Assembly (NCBI GenBank): GCA_000442125.1
Contig: KE546983.1
Location: 246,928-310,927 of the forward strand
DNA from: Opeltia flavorubescens
Taxonomy: Eukaryota; Ascomycota; Lecanoromycetes; Teloschistales; Teloschistaceae
Direction of reading: 5' to 3'
DNA: 64,000 bases
This document shows, piece by piece, positions 1 to 9,775 of this stretch; the first letter of the stretch is position 1; each line of letters starts with the position of its first letter. Made by a program: the position numbers and the translations under genes. The notes under the pieces are model-generated. The model made no database searches and was not told where the DNA came from. It worked only from the letters and a program-made list of their open reading frames with translations.

Positions 1-2870
1 AATATATAGAAAAAATTTATTAATATAATATAATTAAAAAAAAATTCTTAAATAAAAAAATTATATTTATTTATAGTAATTTTTAAAATTATAAAAAGAA
101 ATATATATATATATATTTAAAAAATAAATATAATATTAGAATAAAATAAAATAAATAAATAAAAACTAAAAAATAAAGATTGATATGAAAAAATAAACTT
201 TTTAATAATTATAAATATATAATAAAACTATATTAATCTAATAATATATATAAAAATAATTTATAAGATAAAATTTTATTATATTAAAATTAAAAATAAA
301 ATAATAATAAAAATAATAATTAATTTAAAGTTTAAACTATTATTTATATTAAAAAAAATATAAAAATACAAATAATTAATAATTTATAAAGTATTTAAAA
401 TAATTATTTTAATTTTATATTTATATATAATATTTATTTATAATATAATAAAAAAATTTTAAAATAAATAAAATATAATAATAAAAAATAAATAAAAAAA
501 AATATATATATATAAAATTTTAATTTATAATAAAAAATAAAATAAATATAAATATTAAATAATATAACTTTTAATAAAAAAATTTTTAAAATTAAAATTA
601 TATTATTATTAATAAATAGAATTTTAATTTTAATATTTTTTTTATTTAAATAAATTTATAAAAATATATATTATTTAAATATTAAATTTTTTATTATAAT
701 ATTATAAATTTTTTAATTTATTAATATAAAAAAACTAATTAAAATAAAAATTAATTTTATTATTTTATATAAATATATTTGAAAATATTATAATAATTAA
801 TATATTTAAAAAATAAAATTAGAATTATAATTAAAAAAATAATTAATTATTATAAAATAAAAAATTAATAAATTTTGAATAGTTTATATATTAATTAAAA
901 ATAATAAAAATATTTATAATTCGAATCAAATAAAAATAGAATAATAAAATCAAAAATTTTTAAAATTTTTTTTATAAAATAATTTTTTATTTAATTTTTA
1001 TTTTTATAATATTTTTTCTATTTATTATTATTTTAAATAATTTTTAATAAAAAATATAATTTTTAATATTAATTTTAAAACTATCTTTTTTTATTTAATA
1101 TTAAATTTTTTTTATTCGAATTTATAAAAATAATAATAAATAAATTAAAATAATTTAGAAATTATTATTAAATATAAATTATCTTTGTTCTATTTTTAAA
1201 TTATAATATTTTAATCTATTAATTAATTTTCTTTTTAAATTAAATTATAATATTAAAAATAAAAATTTTATAAAATTAAAATATTAATAATTATAGTATT
1301 TTAAATTAATAAATTTTTATTAAAAATTTATTTTTTTGAAAACTAATTAAATAGAAATAATATTCAATAAATAAAAATTATTATTATATATAAATTTTTT
1401 ATTTTATTTAAAAATTTAAATTTTTATTTTAATTAAAATTAATTATTATATATTTCTTTAATTATATTTATAAATTTTTTATTTTTAATACAATTTATAG
1501 TAATTTTTTTGGTTTAATAGTTTAATATTATATATATTTTAATAAAAATAATATATTAGTTATTTATATTTAATAAATATTAATAAAAAAATAAAAATTA
1601 AAATATATAATATTAAAAAAATTAAATAATATATTAGTTTCTATTATAAGTATATAAATAACTATTATAAATAAATTAATAATATTTATAAATTAGCTAT
1701 AAAAATAATTTAAAAGAACTATTATTATTAAAAATAAAAATAAACGATTTTAAAATAATATTTTCTATAGTTCTATTTATATCTATAGCGTTAATATTAA
1801 AAATATTTATATAATATATACTAATAATATTAAATCAAAAAATAATAATCGAAAAATAAAAATAATATATTTTATTATATATTATTTTTTTTTTTAAATA
1901 ATTATAAAATAATTTTATTTAAAAATTTTAAAATATAAAATTATTATATTTAAATTAATTTTAAATTGTAAATTATTTAATTTTTTTATAGTAAAATTAA
2001 AAAAAAAGTTCAGTTTATATAAAAATTTAATTTCTATTTATTTATTTATTAGCTGTAAATTATATTTTAAAAATAAAAAATATTAAAATCCAGTTAGATT
2101 TTATAATTAATATAATTTCTATAATTTTTTATAAAATAGTTTATAAATTAATTTAATTTAAAACGTTTAATAAATATATTTTAACGGTATAAAATTTTTA
2201 AAATTTAAATAAAAACTAATAGCGCTACTAGCTATAAAAGATTTATACTATCGATCTTTATTATATATTTACTAGAAAAGCTTATAGAATTAAAAAGTCT
2301 AATAGAACTAAAAAGTTTAATAGAGTTAGAAAATCTAATAAAGCTAAAAAATCTAATTGGGTTAAAAAAATAAAAAATATATTTTTTAAAAAATTATTTA
2401 AAAAGGAATAATTAATTTATTTAATTTTTTATTTATTAATTATATTTTTCTTTTATTTAATAGGAACTATTAAATATAAAAAATATTATAATTTAATTAA
2501 AATACTAAATAAATTAATTATTTCGAATTATATAATTTTTAAAATTTTTAAAATTAAAAATATTAATTAAAATATTAAAAATACTAGATATAATTATTAT
2601 TAATTCAAATTTTTTAAAAAATTTTTTGAAAAAATTTCGAGCTCTTTTATTATTATATATTAGATTTTAAATATAAAAAAAAATTAAAATTAAAAATATT
2701 ATAAAAAAAACTCGATTTTATTTTATTTTTAAATATTAAATTCGAATTTATTATAATAATAAAATTATTAAAGCTATAATTTTTTAAATAATTTTTAAAA
2801 AAAATATTATTTTTTAAAAGGTTCTCTATAGATATATATCGAAATAGGTTGAGTTTTGGGGTGGGTTTTA
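1..2870. repeat. AT-rich, RIP-type degenerate DNA (left flank)
   Basis: Almost pure A/T sequence with long A and T runs, stops in every frame, and hardly any CpA or TpG. The rare G and C bases sit mostly in CpG, TCG or CTA contexts. No protein family is recognisable, and apart from an 18-bp tandem array near 2.3 kb I see no internal structure. The composition is the same as in the right-hand block where retrotransposons can be identified, so this is probably older repeat sequence mutated beyond recognition. That origin is inferred. Confidence 0.8.
2287..2358. repeat. 18-bp tandem repeat, four copies
   Basis: Four consecutive 18-bp units start at 2287, 2305, 2323 and 2341, each of the form GARNTARAAARTYTAATA with a few substitutions; a degraded fifth may follow. 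The unit is a multiple of three and one plus-strand frame reads as a six-residue repeat, so it may be the remains of a repetitive coding segment. Differences between units are mainly C/T and G/A. Confidence 0.6.
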
Positions 2871-3464
2871 GCAAATTTTCAAAATCTAAAAAAACCCCGT
2901 TGGCTTTTTTAGCGCCGGGAGCTAATACTAGCGCGCTAGATTTTAATACGAGTTAGAGCCGAAAAATACCTATAATTTTTATATATAAATATTTTTTATA
3001 TTTATTATAGTTATCTAGATATTAAAAATACGCTAACGCGTTTTTTTCTCTAAGTCCGCAAAACGGGGCCCCATTCCTACGAGAATCTATAGATATATAC
3101 TTCGGGTATAACTCTAAAATTATAAGGATTTAGTTTGGTATAGCGATAATAACAATCGCGAGATTACCGGCGAAGAATAGATAATAAAATACTTTTAATA
3201 CTATAGAAAAAATAAACTGCGATAAAGTTAAAATATAACACAAGGTTTAATAGTAGGAGAATCTAATTCATTTATATTTTGTGCTTAGACTCGCACGCAT
3301 CATTTTGGTTAGAGTAGGTATTCAAGGCGCAGTGTATGCAGGTATACGCTGCGCTCAGCTGCAACACCTTTCAGTATCGAATAAAAATCTTATCCCGTGA
3401 AATCGGTCAAAAGAGACCATATCTTAATTTCGTATTGGCTAAAACATGCAAGACAGGGGTCTGA
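2871..3464. other. transition from AT-rich flank to gene island
   Basis: Mosaic stretch where GC-richer patches (2,880-2,960 and 3,040-3,080) alternate with AT-rich sequence before composition becomes ordinary after about 3,250. A 14-bp direct repeat, TCTATAGATATATA, occurs at 2825-2838 and 3086-3099 and brackets the first patches. A strong hairpin lies at 3327-3354. No coding region is supported. Confidence 0.5.
3327..3354. other. perfect-length hairpin, 11-bp stem
   Basis: The arms GCGCAGTGTAT (3327-3337) and ATACGCTGCGC (3344-3354) are inverted repeats with one T/C mismatch around a 6-base loop. The arms are GC-rich although they lie beside AT-rich DNA. It could be the end of a mobile element or a chance palindrome; nothing nearby decides between these. 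Confidence 0.45.
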
Positions 3465-3647
3465 AGCGTAAGGGAGGAAGGGGCAAAGACAACTGTTCTA
3501 CTGGGAATTGAGGAGGGCAAGGTGGCACGGGAGTGCATCGAGAATGGCATCGACATCGTAACCGTTGGACGAACGTTCCAGAAGAACCTGGGCTTGGTCT
3601 TTGCCTTTAACGACGAACTGGGCGTCGAGGTCGAGATGCCTAAATAG
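3465..3647 (+). pseudogene. C-terminal fragment of a fungal NADH:flavin oxidoreductase (old yellow enzyme-like)
   Basis: An open frame of about 60 codons reads through GIEEGKVARECIENG and then DIVTVGRTFQKNLGLVFAF, ending DELGVEVEMPK followed by a stop. This is the end of the TIM barrel of the FMN-dependent NADH:flavin oxidoreductase family, including the phosphate-binding VGR-F-NP segment. The frame is closed upstream by TGA at 3462-3464, so the N-terminal roughly 300 residues are missing. Family members usually continue past this point with a short tail beginning ANQ. Here TAG stands where a Gln codon would fit (CAG to TAG, a RIP-type change in CpA), and the same frame stays open for 17 more codons beyond it. 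It is a dead remnant at the island edge. The family assignment is by motif memory only. Confidence 0.7.
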
Positions 3648-3893
3648 ATTAAACCGGGCCTTTGTAGGGCGTGCAAGATCAGAAGGACACCTTAGAGATG
3701 TCGCCCAGGTCTTGCTATGATAAAAGCGGCTCAAGCAGAATCTGTATGTGAGCCGCAATACTTGAGGAACGGACTGGAACGAATTCATGGACTGTGATGG
3801 CGAATATACTTAATTTCAAGAACATTTTTTGTAATTTGATTCATTATCGTCAAGATGCGTAAAAACTTAGGTGCACCTATACGCTAATTAGTC

Positions 3894-4417
3894 TCAGGGA
3901 TGACCCTTCCACTGATTCTCTCCCATAACTCTCACCGCCTCTGGCGTAGGATAGCGACAAGCTTTCACAGCGAAAAAGGACTACCAAAGCCCGAGCCCAG
4001 AGTGATATTACTTTAAGAAAGTACACATCCTTGCTGGTTTACGTACCACCTATCTTTGTACCCGAAGAATCTCTCGAGCTCTGCCTTGTCATGATACTTC
4101 CACACATGCTCTATCATTCCTTTTAGGCTGTAATTTCTCTCATCGCGGCAGACGTCGCACACATAATTGGTGCACCCTTTTCCATGTCGGTGGAAGTGCA
4201 TCAGGAAGGCTATGTGCTCAATTGATTCACCGTCGCGCGTATAGGGCCAAAAGTCAGGTTTGCCGCCATGCACAGCGGTCGGGAAAGAATCCTGCCAGCC
4301 GCATGGGAAAGTAACTTTCCACGAGTGGCTTTCGGAACCCCAGTCGTTGTCGGGGTCTTCGTCGATGTAGGTGCCGTAGTCATGGTCGCGGCAGTATTGG
4401 AGGACATCGGCATTGTT
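3894..4417 (-). CDS. small fungal protein with a C2H2-like zinc-binding motif; 5' end broken or unresolved
   Basis: Two minus-strand exons, 4417-4043 and 3980-3894, join across a 62-bp intron (3981-4042; donor GTAAAC, acceptor GGTAG) and give 153 residues. Residues about 1-40 are acidic and aromatic (DEDPDNDWGSESHSW). Around residues 82-104 lies CDVC followed after 13 residues by HVWKYH, a C-x2-C-x13-H-x4-H arrangement like a C2H2 zinc finger. The C-terminus reads PEAVRVMGENQWKGHP. The frame has no ATG before the motif region: it opens straight after TAA (4418-4420) and I found no splice acceptor that bypasses this stop. Either the gene has lost its start (a C-to-T change or a frameshift) or an upstream exon is missed. 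Function is unknown; a nucleic-acid-binding role would be a guess from the finger alone. Confidence 0.55.
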
Positions 4418-4463
4418 TTAGCTGCTCAATGCTGCGGAGATTCAGGTGGATAGATGAGCTCAA

Positions 4464-4498
<35 letters not shown>

Positions 4499-5779
4499 GT
4501 AGACTTGTAGAAGCAGCAGGATAATAATGGGTGGTCTGAACTGGATGCCTGTGTGGGCGTTTTTTGGGCTCTGGAGCACAGCAGTCAAAAGGCGTATTGG
4601 CCTCTCCAGTCACTTTGGTGAGAATGCTTGATGTCAATTGTTGGGAGAGCTGACGTGACAAGGCTACCTTCAAAGCTTTCGGTTAATATTAGTTGGAACA
4701 CAGACGTTTCTTATATACTTCAAGCTTCTGCATAACAATGTATTGCCAAGGTTGGGCAGCAACAGCCAACGCAAAAGGCCTTGTATATTATGCATTGATG
4801 CCTACAACCTGCAAGGCTGGACCAGGTGTGGGCGGGGGTTGTGTGCCCCAAGCCGGTTATTACGTAGCAGTGCCGACTACCACGACAGAAATCTGCCCCG
4901 GGCGCACCCCCAGGCATCCTTCTACGACTTGGGTGACTCGCTAGCTATTGAACCGTACAGTATGACGAGGAAATTCAACATCGCGGAATGTTTCATTTAT
5001 TTTCGGCTTAATTTCGGTCCTGGCGCTGAATGGCCAAGTTGCCCTTTGCAATATGCTTGATACCTTTTGAACCGCAGTGGACAGGGTACAAGCGTGGAAC
5101 CTGATGGTGGGTACGTTGTCAAAGCTATCAGAATGTATGACCGAGCAACTAATTAGAAGAGGTCATCGCGAGAGAGCCTTTCGATGCGATCTTAGCGGTT
5201 CCAAGCTGCGTTGCATAAATGATACCAATGTCGTCAGTCGCACAGACTTCGAGAAAGCTTGAGGCGCCATTAATGGACTATCTGGCTGGGCTCAGAAATT
5301 AAGTATCCGTCAGGCTACTTTGGCAACGATGAGACAAAACCTCTGACCGAAACACCCCTCTTACTAAAATGTTATATGACTATATGAATTGCTTATAGAA
5401 TCCTGAGGGAAGTGGCGAAGTCTAGGCTGCAGAAAAGCAACGAGGGCAGCTTAAATCGAGACTAAGGAAGCCATTTCAGGCTAGGAAAGAATACGATATG
5501 GAGAGAACATCGGCAAGAAAAACAGCTAATCCTATAGGCAAAATTAAAACGTTAATATATTTCGGCTCCGGCTGATAAACTCAAAGAGTAAAACTACCAA
5601 AGTAGAATTCTAGTGCGTGGGCCATTTGATCTTCTTCGCAGAAAATCCTGATATACATTGAAAACGAGGTATAACGCTATTTTCCTTATTCCCTGTGTCT
5701 CGAAGAGATGAACAACATGAGAAGGCTACCATCTGTATACAAAAGCAGCACTAGTACCAGTCGCAAAGATACGATTTTC
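4418..5779. other. intergenic stretch, no supported gene
   Basis: Ordinary base composition with only short open frames. The longest (plus strand, about 4,743-5,060 and 5,077-5,262) show no recognisable motif, no splice-supported extension and no family resemblance. Apart from the GA microsatellite I see no repeat or RNA gene. It lies 3' of the rhodopsin-like gene. Confidence 0.5.
4467..4495. repeat. (GA)n microsatellite
   Basis: About 14.5 uninterrupted GA dinucleotides, just upstream (in minus-strand terms) of the small zinc-finger-like gene. This is TC-rich on the coding strand, as is common in fungal 5' untranslated regions or introns. Confidence 0.9.
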
Positions 5780-7293
5780 TCACGCCATTTCAATCTCCTG
5801 CTTAACATGCACCCGATCCGAACTCAAGATATACTCCTCACTCCCATAGCTCGGTTCGCTGTGATGCTGCCAGGGATTCTTCTTCGCCGAGACCTCCGTC
5901 CTGTTATTCCCTTGCATCCCCGGCACCGTACCAAGTCCGATACCGCCATTGCGACTCCCTTTGGAAGGGGAGGAAGACGAGGATTTGCTAAAGAAGGAGG
6001 GCTTGCGAAAGGTTTTGGAGAAGAGGAGGAGGAACCGTGACGAGGAGGAAGTAGAAGGGAACTTGCCCTCGGAGTCCGGGATACGCTGCGCGGGCTGGCG
6101 GGAGGAGTTCGCATTTGTGAAAAGTGCGCGGAAAGAGGCGAGGCAGGCCACCAGTATCGCTACACCTGAAGTGTCAAAATCCATGTCTCGATCGCTACGA
6201 GAAATAGATATGTGGAGCGAGGGAGGGGGGGGAGAAAGTAAGGGTGCACTTACAGACAGTCTGCTCAATCGAACTCCACATGTACAACCATGTTTGATCA
6301 GGCGTCCCGCCCAGGCTACTAACAACGACGACTCTGATGATGGCGAAGACCATAATGATAACGGTAATGGAGAAGATGGAGCCTAAAGCCAGTTTCTGGC
6401 GGATGGAGATCTTGACTTTCCAGAGCATGTTTACTGGAACGACAATTACTGGTGAAGGTTAAATGGTCAGTTGATAGGGGGTTCTTGGAGAGAGGAGGGG
6501 AGAGGGAGAGGGGAGACTGACTGAGTGCGTCGGTGATAACATCGAGGATCATATTCCAGCGCAGAGTGTTTCTTTGGAAAGCCACGGAGCCGGGTTGAGT
6601 GCAGTGGGCTAGAATGGCTCAGTTCATTCCAAGGAGTCCGAACAGCGCTCCGGCCGGGGGTGGACTCACACTCGATATACATGAAAGAGCCCGCAAGGCA
6701 CTTGTACTCAATCGTCCCGATACACACAAAATACGACGCGCAAGTCACGGCCAAGACACTCCACCAAATGATGTTCTGGTTTCTAACATTCCTACCCAGC
6801 CCCTTGAAAAAGATCATAAAAGAGAGCTTAATCGCCCATAGTCCGGTGTAGAAGAATGTGATAATGGCAACGGTTGCGCGAAGATATCGTTCCGTCCGAT
6901 GAGGAAAATCGGCGGGCGGCGGGTAGAGTTGTCCGGCGGAGATGGCGATGTTGAGGTACATGTCTTCCTTGACGACCTGCCATGTGATGGTGTTGGTCAA
7001 GAGGAGGATACATGCGAAGAGGACTAGAGGGTCGTCGGCGAAAAGCTTGCGGAAGACCTTGAGCCGGACGATGACGCGGATAAGGAATGCTAGGAAGGCG
7101 ACGGCGACGGCGGCCCATGCGACAGTCTGGAGGGTATCAGTGGATGGTCAGGGACGAGGAGAGCTTGTATGGGGTTCAGTAGATGGACAGATGGACTTAC
7201 AATGAAAGCATCCTGGCTGACTTTTGCCGGACGACCCATCGGCATAGCGGAGGGCATGGAAGCCATGGAGGGATCCATGGAGGACGAGTCCAT
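5780..7293 (-). CDS. fungal rhodopsin-domain (SAT4/PTH11-like) integral membrane protein
   Basis: Five exons on the minus strand (7293-7201, 7126-6670, 6608-6522, 6448-6254, 6165-5780) join in frame to 405 residues; the introns are 61-88 bp with GT-AG ends. The short polar N-terminus is Met/Ser-rich. A hydrophobic core of about residues 32-270 has roughly seven membrane helices, including VAWAAVAVAFLAFLIRV, the charged loop FRKLFADDPL, FFYTGLWAIKLSFMIFF, a Trp-rich WWSVLAVTC helix and the loop motif HCTQP before LDVITDALIIVVPV. The core ends with SSIEQTVCVAILVACLASFRALF, and a Ser-rich cytoplasmic tail follows. This layout is typical of the fungal rhodopsin-like domain found in PTH11-type receptors and in SAT4-like proteins of metabolite clusters. 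Ligand and activity are unknown. It is divergent from P450 A, with 697 bp between start codons, which suggests shared control. Confidence 0.88.
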
Positions 7294-7990
7294 GATGACT
7301 ACAGTGGATATCTCGTCGCGAGAGAACAGAGATGGAGCAAGGAAAGATTACAAGGCAGCAGCGAAGCAGAGATGTAAGAATGATGTTGTCACCTTGTGCA
7401 ATCTACCCACTTAAGGACCCATTCCCTCATCCACACGGGGTTAGAATGCGAAAGCTGAGAGTTGCAGGTTGGCAGCGCCGCGGTGGCTGCATATCTCCTA
7501 ACTTTTAAGGTCGATGGGGGACCTGGACTGCGTGGCATGCTTTGGAAGGATTTCATTCTTGAATCCTTCTGCGGCGAGGTACCGTAAGTTGCAAAAGGTG
7601 TGATGCAAGAAGTGTTATTAAGCGTATTACTGATCCTTGGATACGGTGTGTGGACAGCGTGCTTATGCGCCGATGCATCATGCAAGGCTGACATGCATGG
7701 CGCTAAGGGATTAGAAAGTTTGCTTTGCCTGTTGCACAGCCGAAGGATCCTGCAGGGTGCGATCGACACGGAAGCTCGCTGAAAAGAGAACAACAGACGA
7801 ATTGACATACCCGAGAGCATCATGTGCGGCTCTTCGACGAAATGTGCAACGGAAGGGAAGGCTGTGACCGCATATCGTTTCATACCCGTTCTCCAGATTT
7901 ACTCGCCTTAAGCCATTCCCCCATTTCGTAACATCATAGAGCTATCGTAGTCAAGAGCTCTCCCAGGCATCAGGGAAACCGAGCGTAATA
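7294..7990. promoter_or_regulatory. divergent promoter region, rhodopsin-like gene / P450 A
   Basis: 697 bp separate the start codons of the minus-strand membrane protein (7293) and plus-strand P450 A (7991). A CGG-N7-CCG arrangement lies at 7572-7584 and is compatible with a Zn2Cys6 regulator, but it is weak. A long minus-strand open frame across this space has no recognisable domain and I treat it as chance. Confidence 0.5.
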
Positions 7991-9775
7991 ATGGGGATCA
8001 CTTCAAGATTTCTGCTTGATGAGGGTGAAATGACACAGCTATGGAACAGATTATCCAGCACCTCAATCGTTCCTGTGATCTTACTGTCGGTTATATTCAT
8101 TTACTCATCGACACGAAGTAAGGAAAACGAACGAAAGGACAGCTTGAAAGAGCCACCCGTCTATCCGTCCTATATCCCAGTGATTGGCCATTTGCTCAAC
8201 ATGGCTTGGGATTCACCTAAATTCATCAATGCCGTCTCGTTAGTCGCTTCCTCACTGATCGGATCTCGTAAACTCCACTGACTACCAAATTCACATTAGA
8301 ACCCAATACAAAAATGTTCCTGTACAGCTCAAAACCCTCGTGACGGACATGTACGTCGTCGCGGGTCAAGAAGCCATCAAGGCGGTTTGGAAAGAACCCA
8401 ATTTACATGTCCGGCCGTACAAGGAGCTTGCCGTCATCACGATGGCTAAAATGCCCAAGGAAACTCTAGCATTCTGGATGTGGGATGATTCCGGTCATCA
8501 CGCCCAGCCGCATCCAAACAGCAACGTCCCTCCGCATCTTCGCATCGACTACTTGACGCATTCATCTGTGGCAAGGCTCTTGACCGGACCAGGCTTGAAA
8601 CCACTTGCAGATCGCTTCACCAAGAATCTGATGGCACGATTCGCAAACAACGATTATGTCCAGGATGAATGGCAATACCTCCCAGATCTATTCCTATTCA
8701 TGCAAGATGAGCTTTTTCGTTCCGCAGTAGAAGCAATGTGTGGAGAGAGACTCTTCACCGTTAATCCGAATTTTGTGCGCGACTTCTGGGCTTTCAACAA
8801 GGGCTTGCCGTACCTTGCCAAAGGATACCCACGGTGGATGGTACCATCTGCGTACAGAGCGCGAGATACGGTCCTAAGCAGTCTCAAGAAATGGCACAAG
8901 GCTATTGCCTCGGAGCTCAAGTCGCCGCCTATTGCCATGGATGAGTGGAATCCGGATTTTGGAGTCGAGCTTGTGAGATTTCGGCACGCTGCGTGGTCAA
9001 AGATGCCTTTGATGAATGAAGACGCAGCTGCAACTGAAGACATTGGCATGATTTGGGCGTAAGGAATCCTTCAACGCCACTGCTGGCCCCCACTGACTCG
9101 GGAGCATGCAGGGCCAATGGCAACTCCATTCCCAATTCGTTCTGGATGATTGCCGAAGTCCTCCGTGACGCAGATCTGCTTCGCAAAGTTCGTACCAACC
9201 TTACCAAGTACGTGCGCCTCACAGGAAACAGCGGCATCGACTTTGATTACGAAAGACTGTGTAACGATCCTCTTTTGCAATCAGTCTATGCCGAAACACT
9301 CCGTCTCCACGTGGCCAGTTTCCTCTTCCGAGGTCCAGATCGCAAAGATTTCGACCTCAACGGATGGCGTATACCACGAGATGCCCCCATACTCGTTTCC
9401 GGTCATGACGCGCAGATGGATCCAGACGTATGGACGCCAAAGGACAAGCCACATCGCCGACCAGTCCATGAATTCTGGCCAGAGAGATTCCTGGTAGCAC
9501 CGACTGGGAAGTCGAAGAATGCAGCTCCAGAGTTTTCCTTCAAAGGGCTGGGGAATTCCTGGCTCCCGTATGGAGGCGGTAACAGGATGTGTCCAGGTCG
9601 GCATTTTGCAAAGCAAGAGATGATCTCTAGCCTTGCTATGATGCTGACATTGTTTGATATTGAGATGGTAGATCAGAATGGAAAGATTCCCGATAACGAC
9701 CTTGTTGGCTATGGATTCGGCGCTTTATGGCCGAAACAGCCAATGCCAGTCCGGATACGGAAAAGGAAGAGTTGA
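7991..9775 (+). CDS. cytochrome P450 A, CYP7/8-like I-helix type
   Basis: Three exons (7991-8238, 8300-9058, 9112-9775; introns 61 and 53 bp) encode 556 residues, a full-length microsomal P450. An N-terminal anchor (SIVPVILLSVIFIYSS) precedes the proline-rich hinge EPPVYPSYIPVIGH. The ExxR motif is E397-R400 (ETLR), and the heme loop PYGGGNRMCPGRHF places the heme-ligand Cys at residue 496. The I-helix reads WAANGNSIPNSFW (about 335-347), so the usual Ala-Gly-x-Asp/Glu-Thr is missing. This resembles CYP7/CYP8 enzymes (sterol hydroxylases, prostacyclin synthase) and their fungal relatives. A monooxygenase or an isomerase/dehydratase-type reaction on a lipophilic substrate is possible; the substrate is not known. 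The second intron splits the Ala codon just before the I-helix AAN, as in P450 C. The membrane-protein gene is divergent upstream. Confidence 0.93.

Noticed and set aside
2653-2874. 73-codon minus-strand open frame in AT-rich DNA
   Set aside because: Composition is almost entirely Asn, Phe, Ile and Lys, as expected by chance from A/T-rich sequence.
2845-3085. Terminal inverted repeats around the left transition patch (TGGGG...GTTTT type)
   Set aside because: Alignment of the two ends is only about 13 of 20 bases and the mismatches are not mainly transitions.
4743-5262. Plus-strand open frames of 105 and 61 codons
   Set aside because: No motif, no splice continuity and no recognisable homology.
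7389-7883. 164-codon minus-strand open frame in the divergent promoter
   Set aside because: No recognisable domain, low-complexity composition, and it fills the only promoter space between two well-supported genes.
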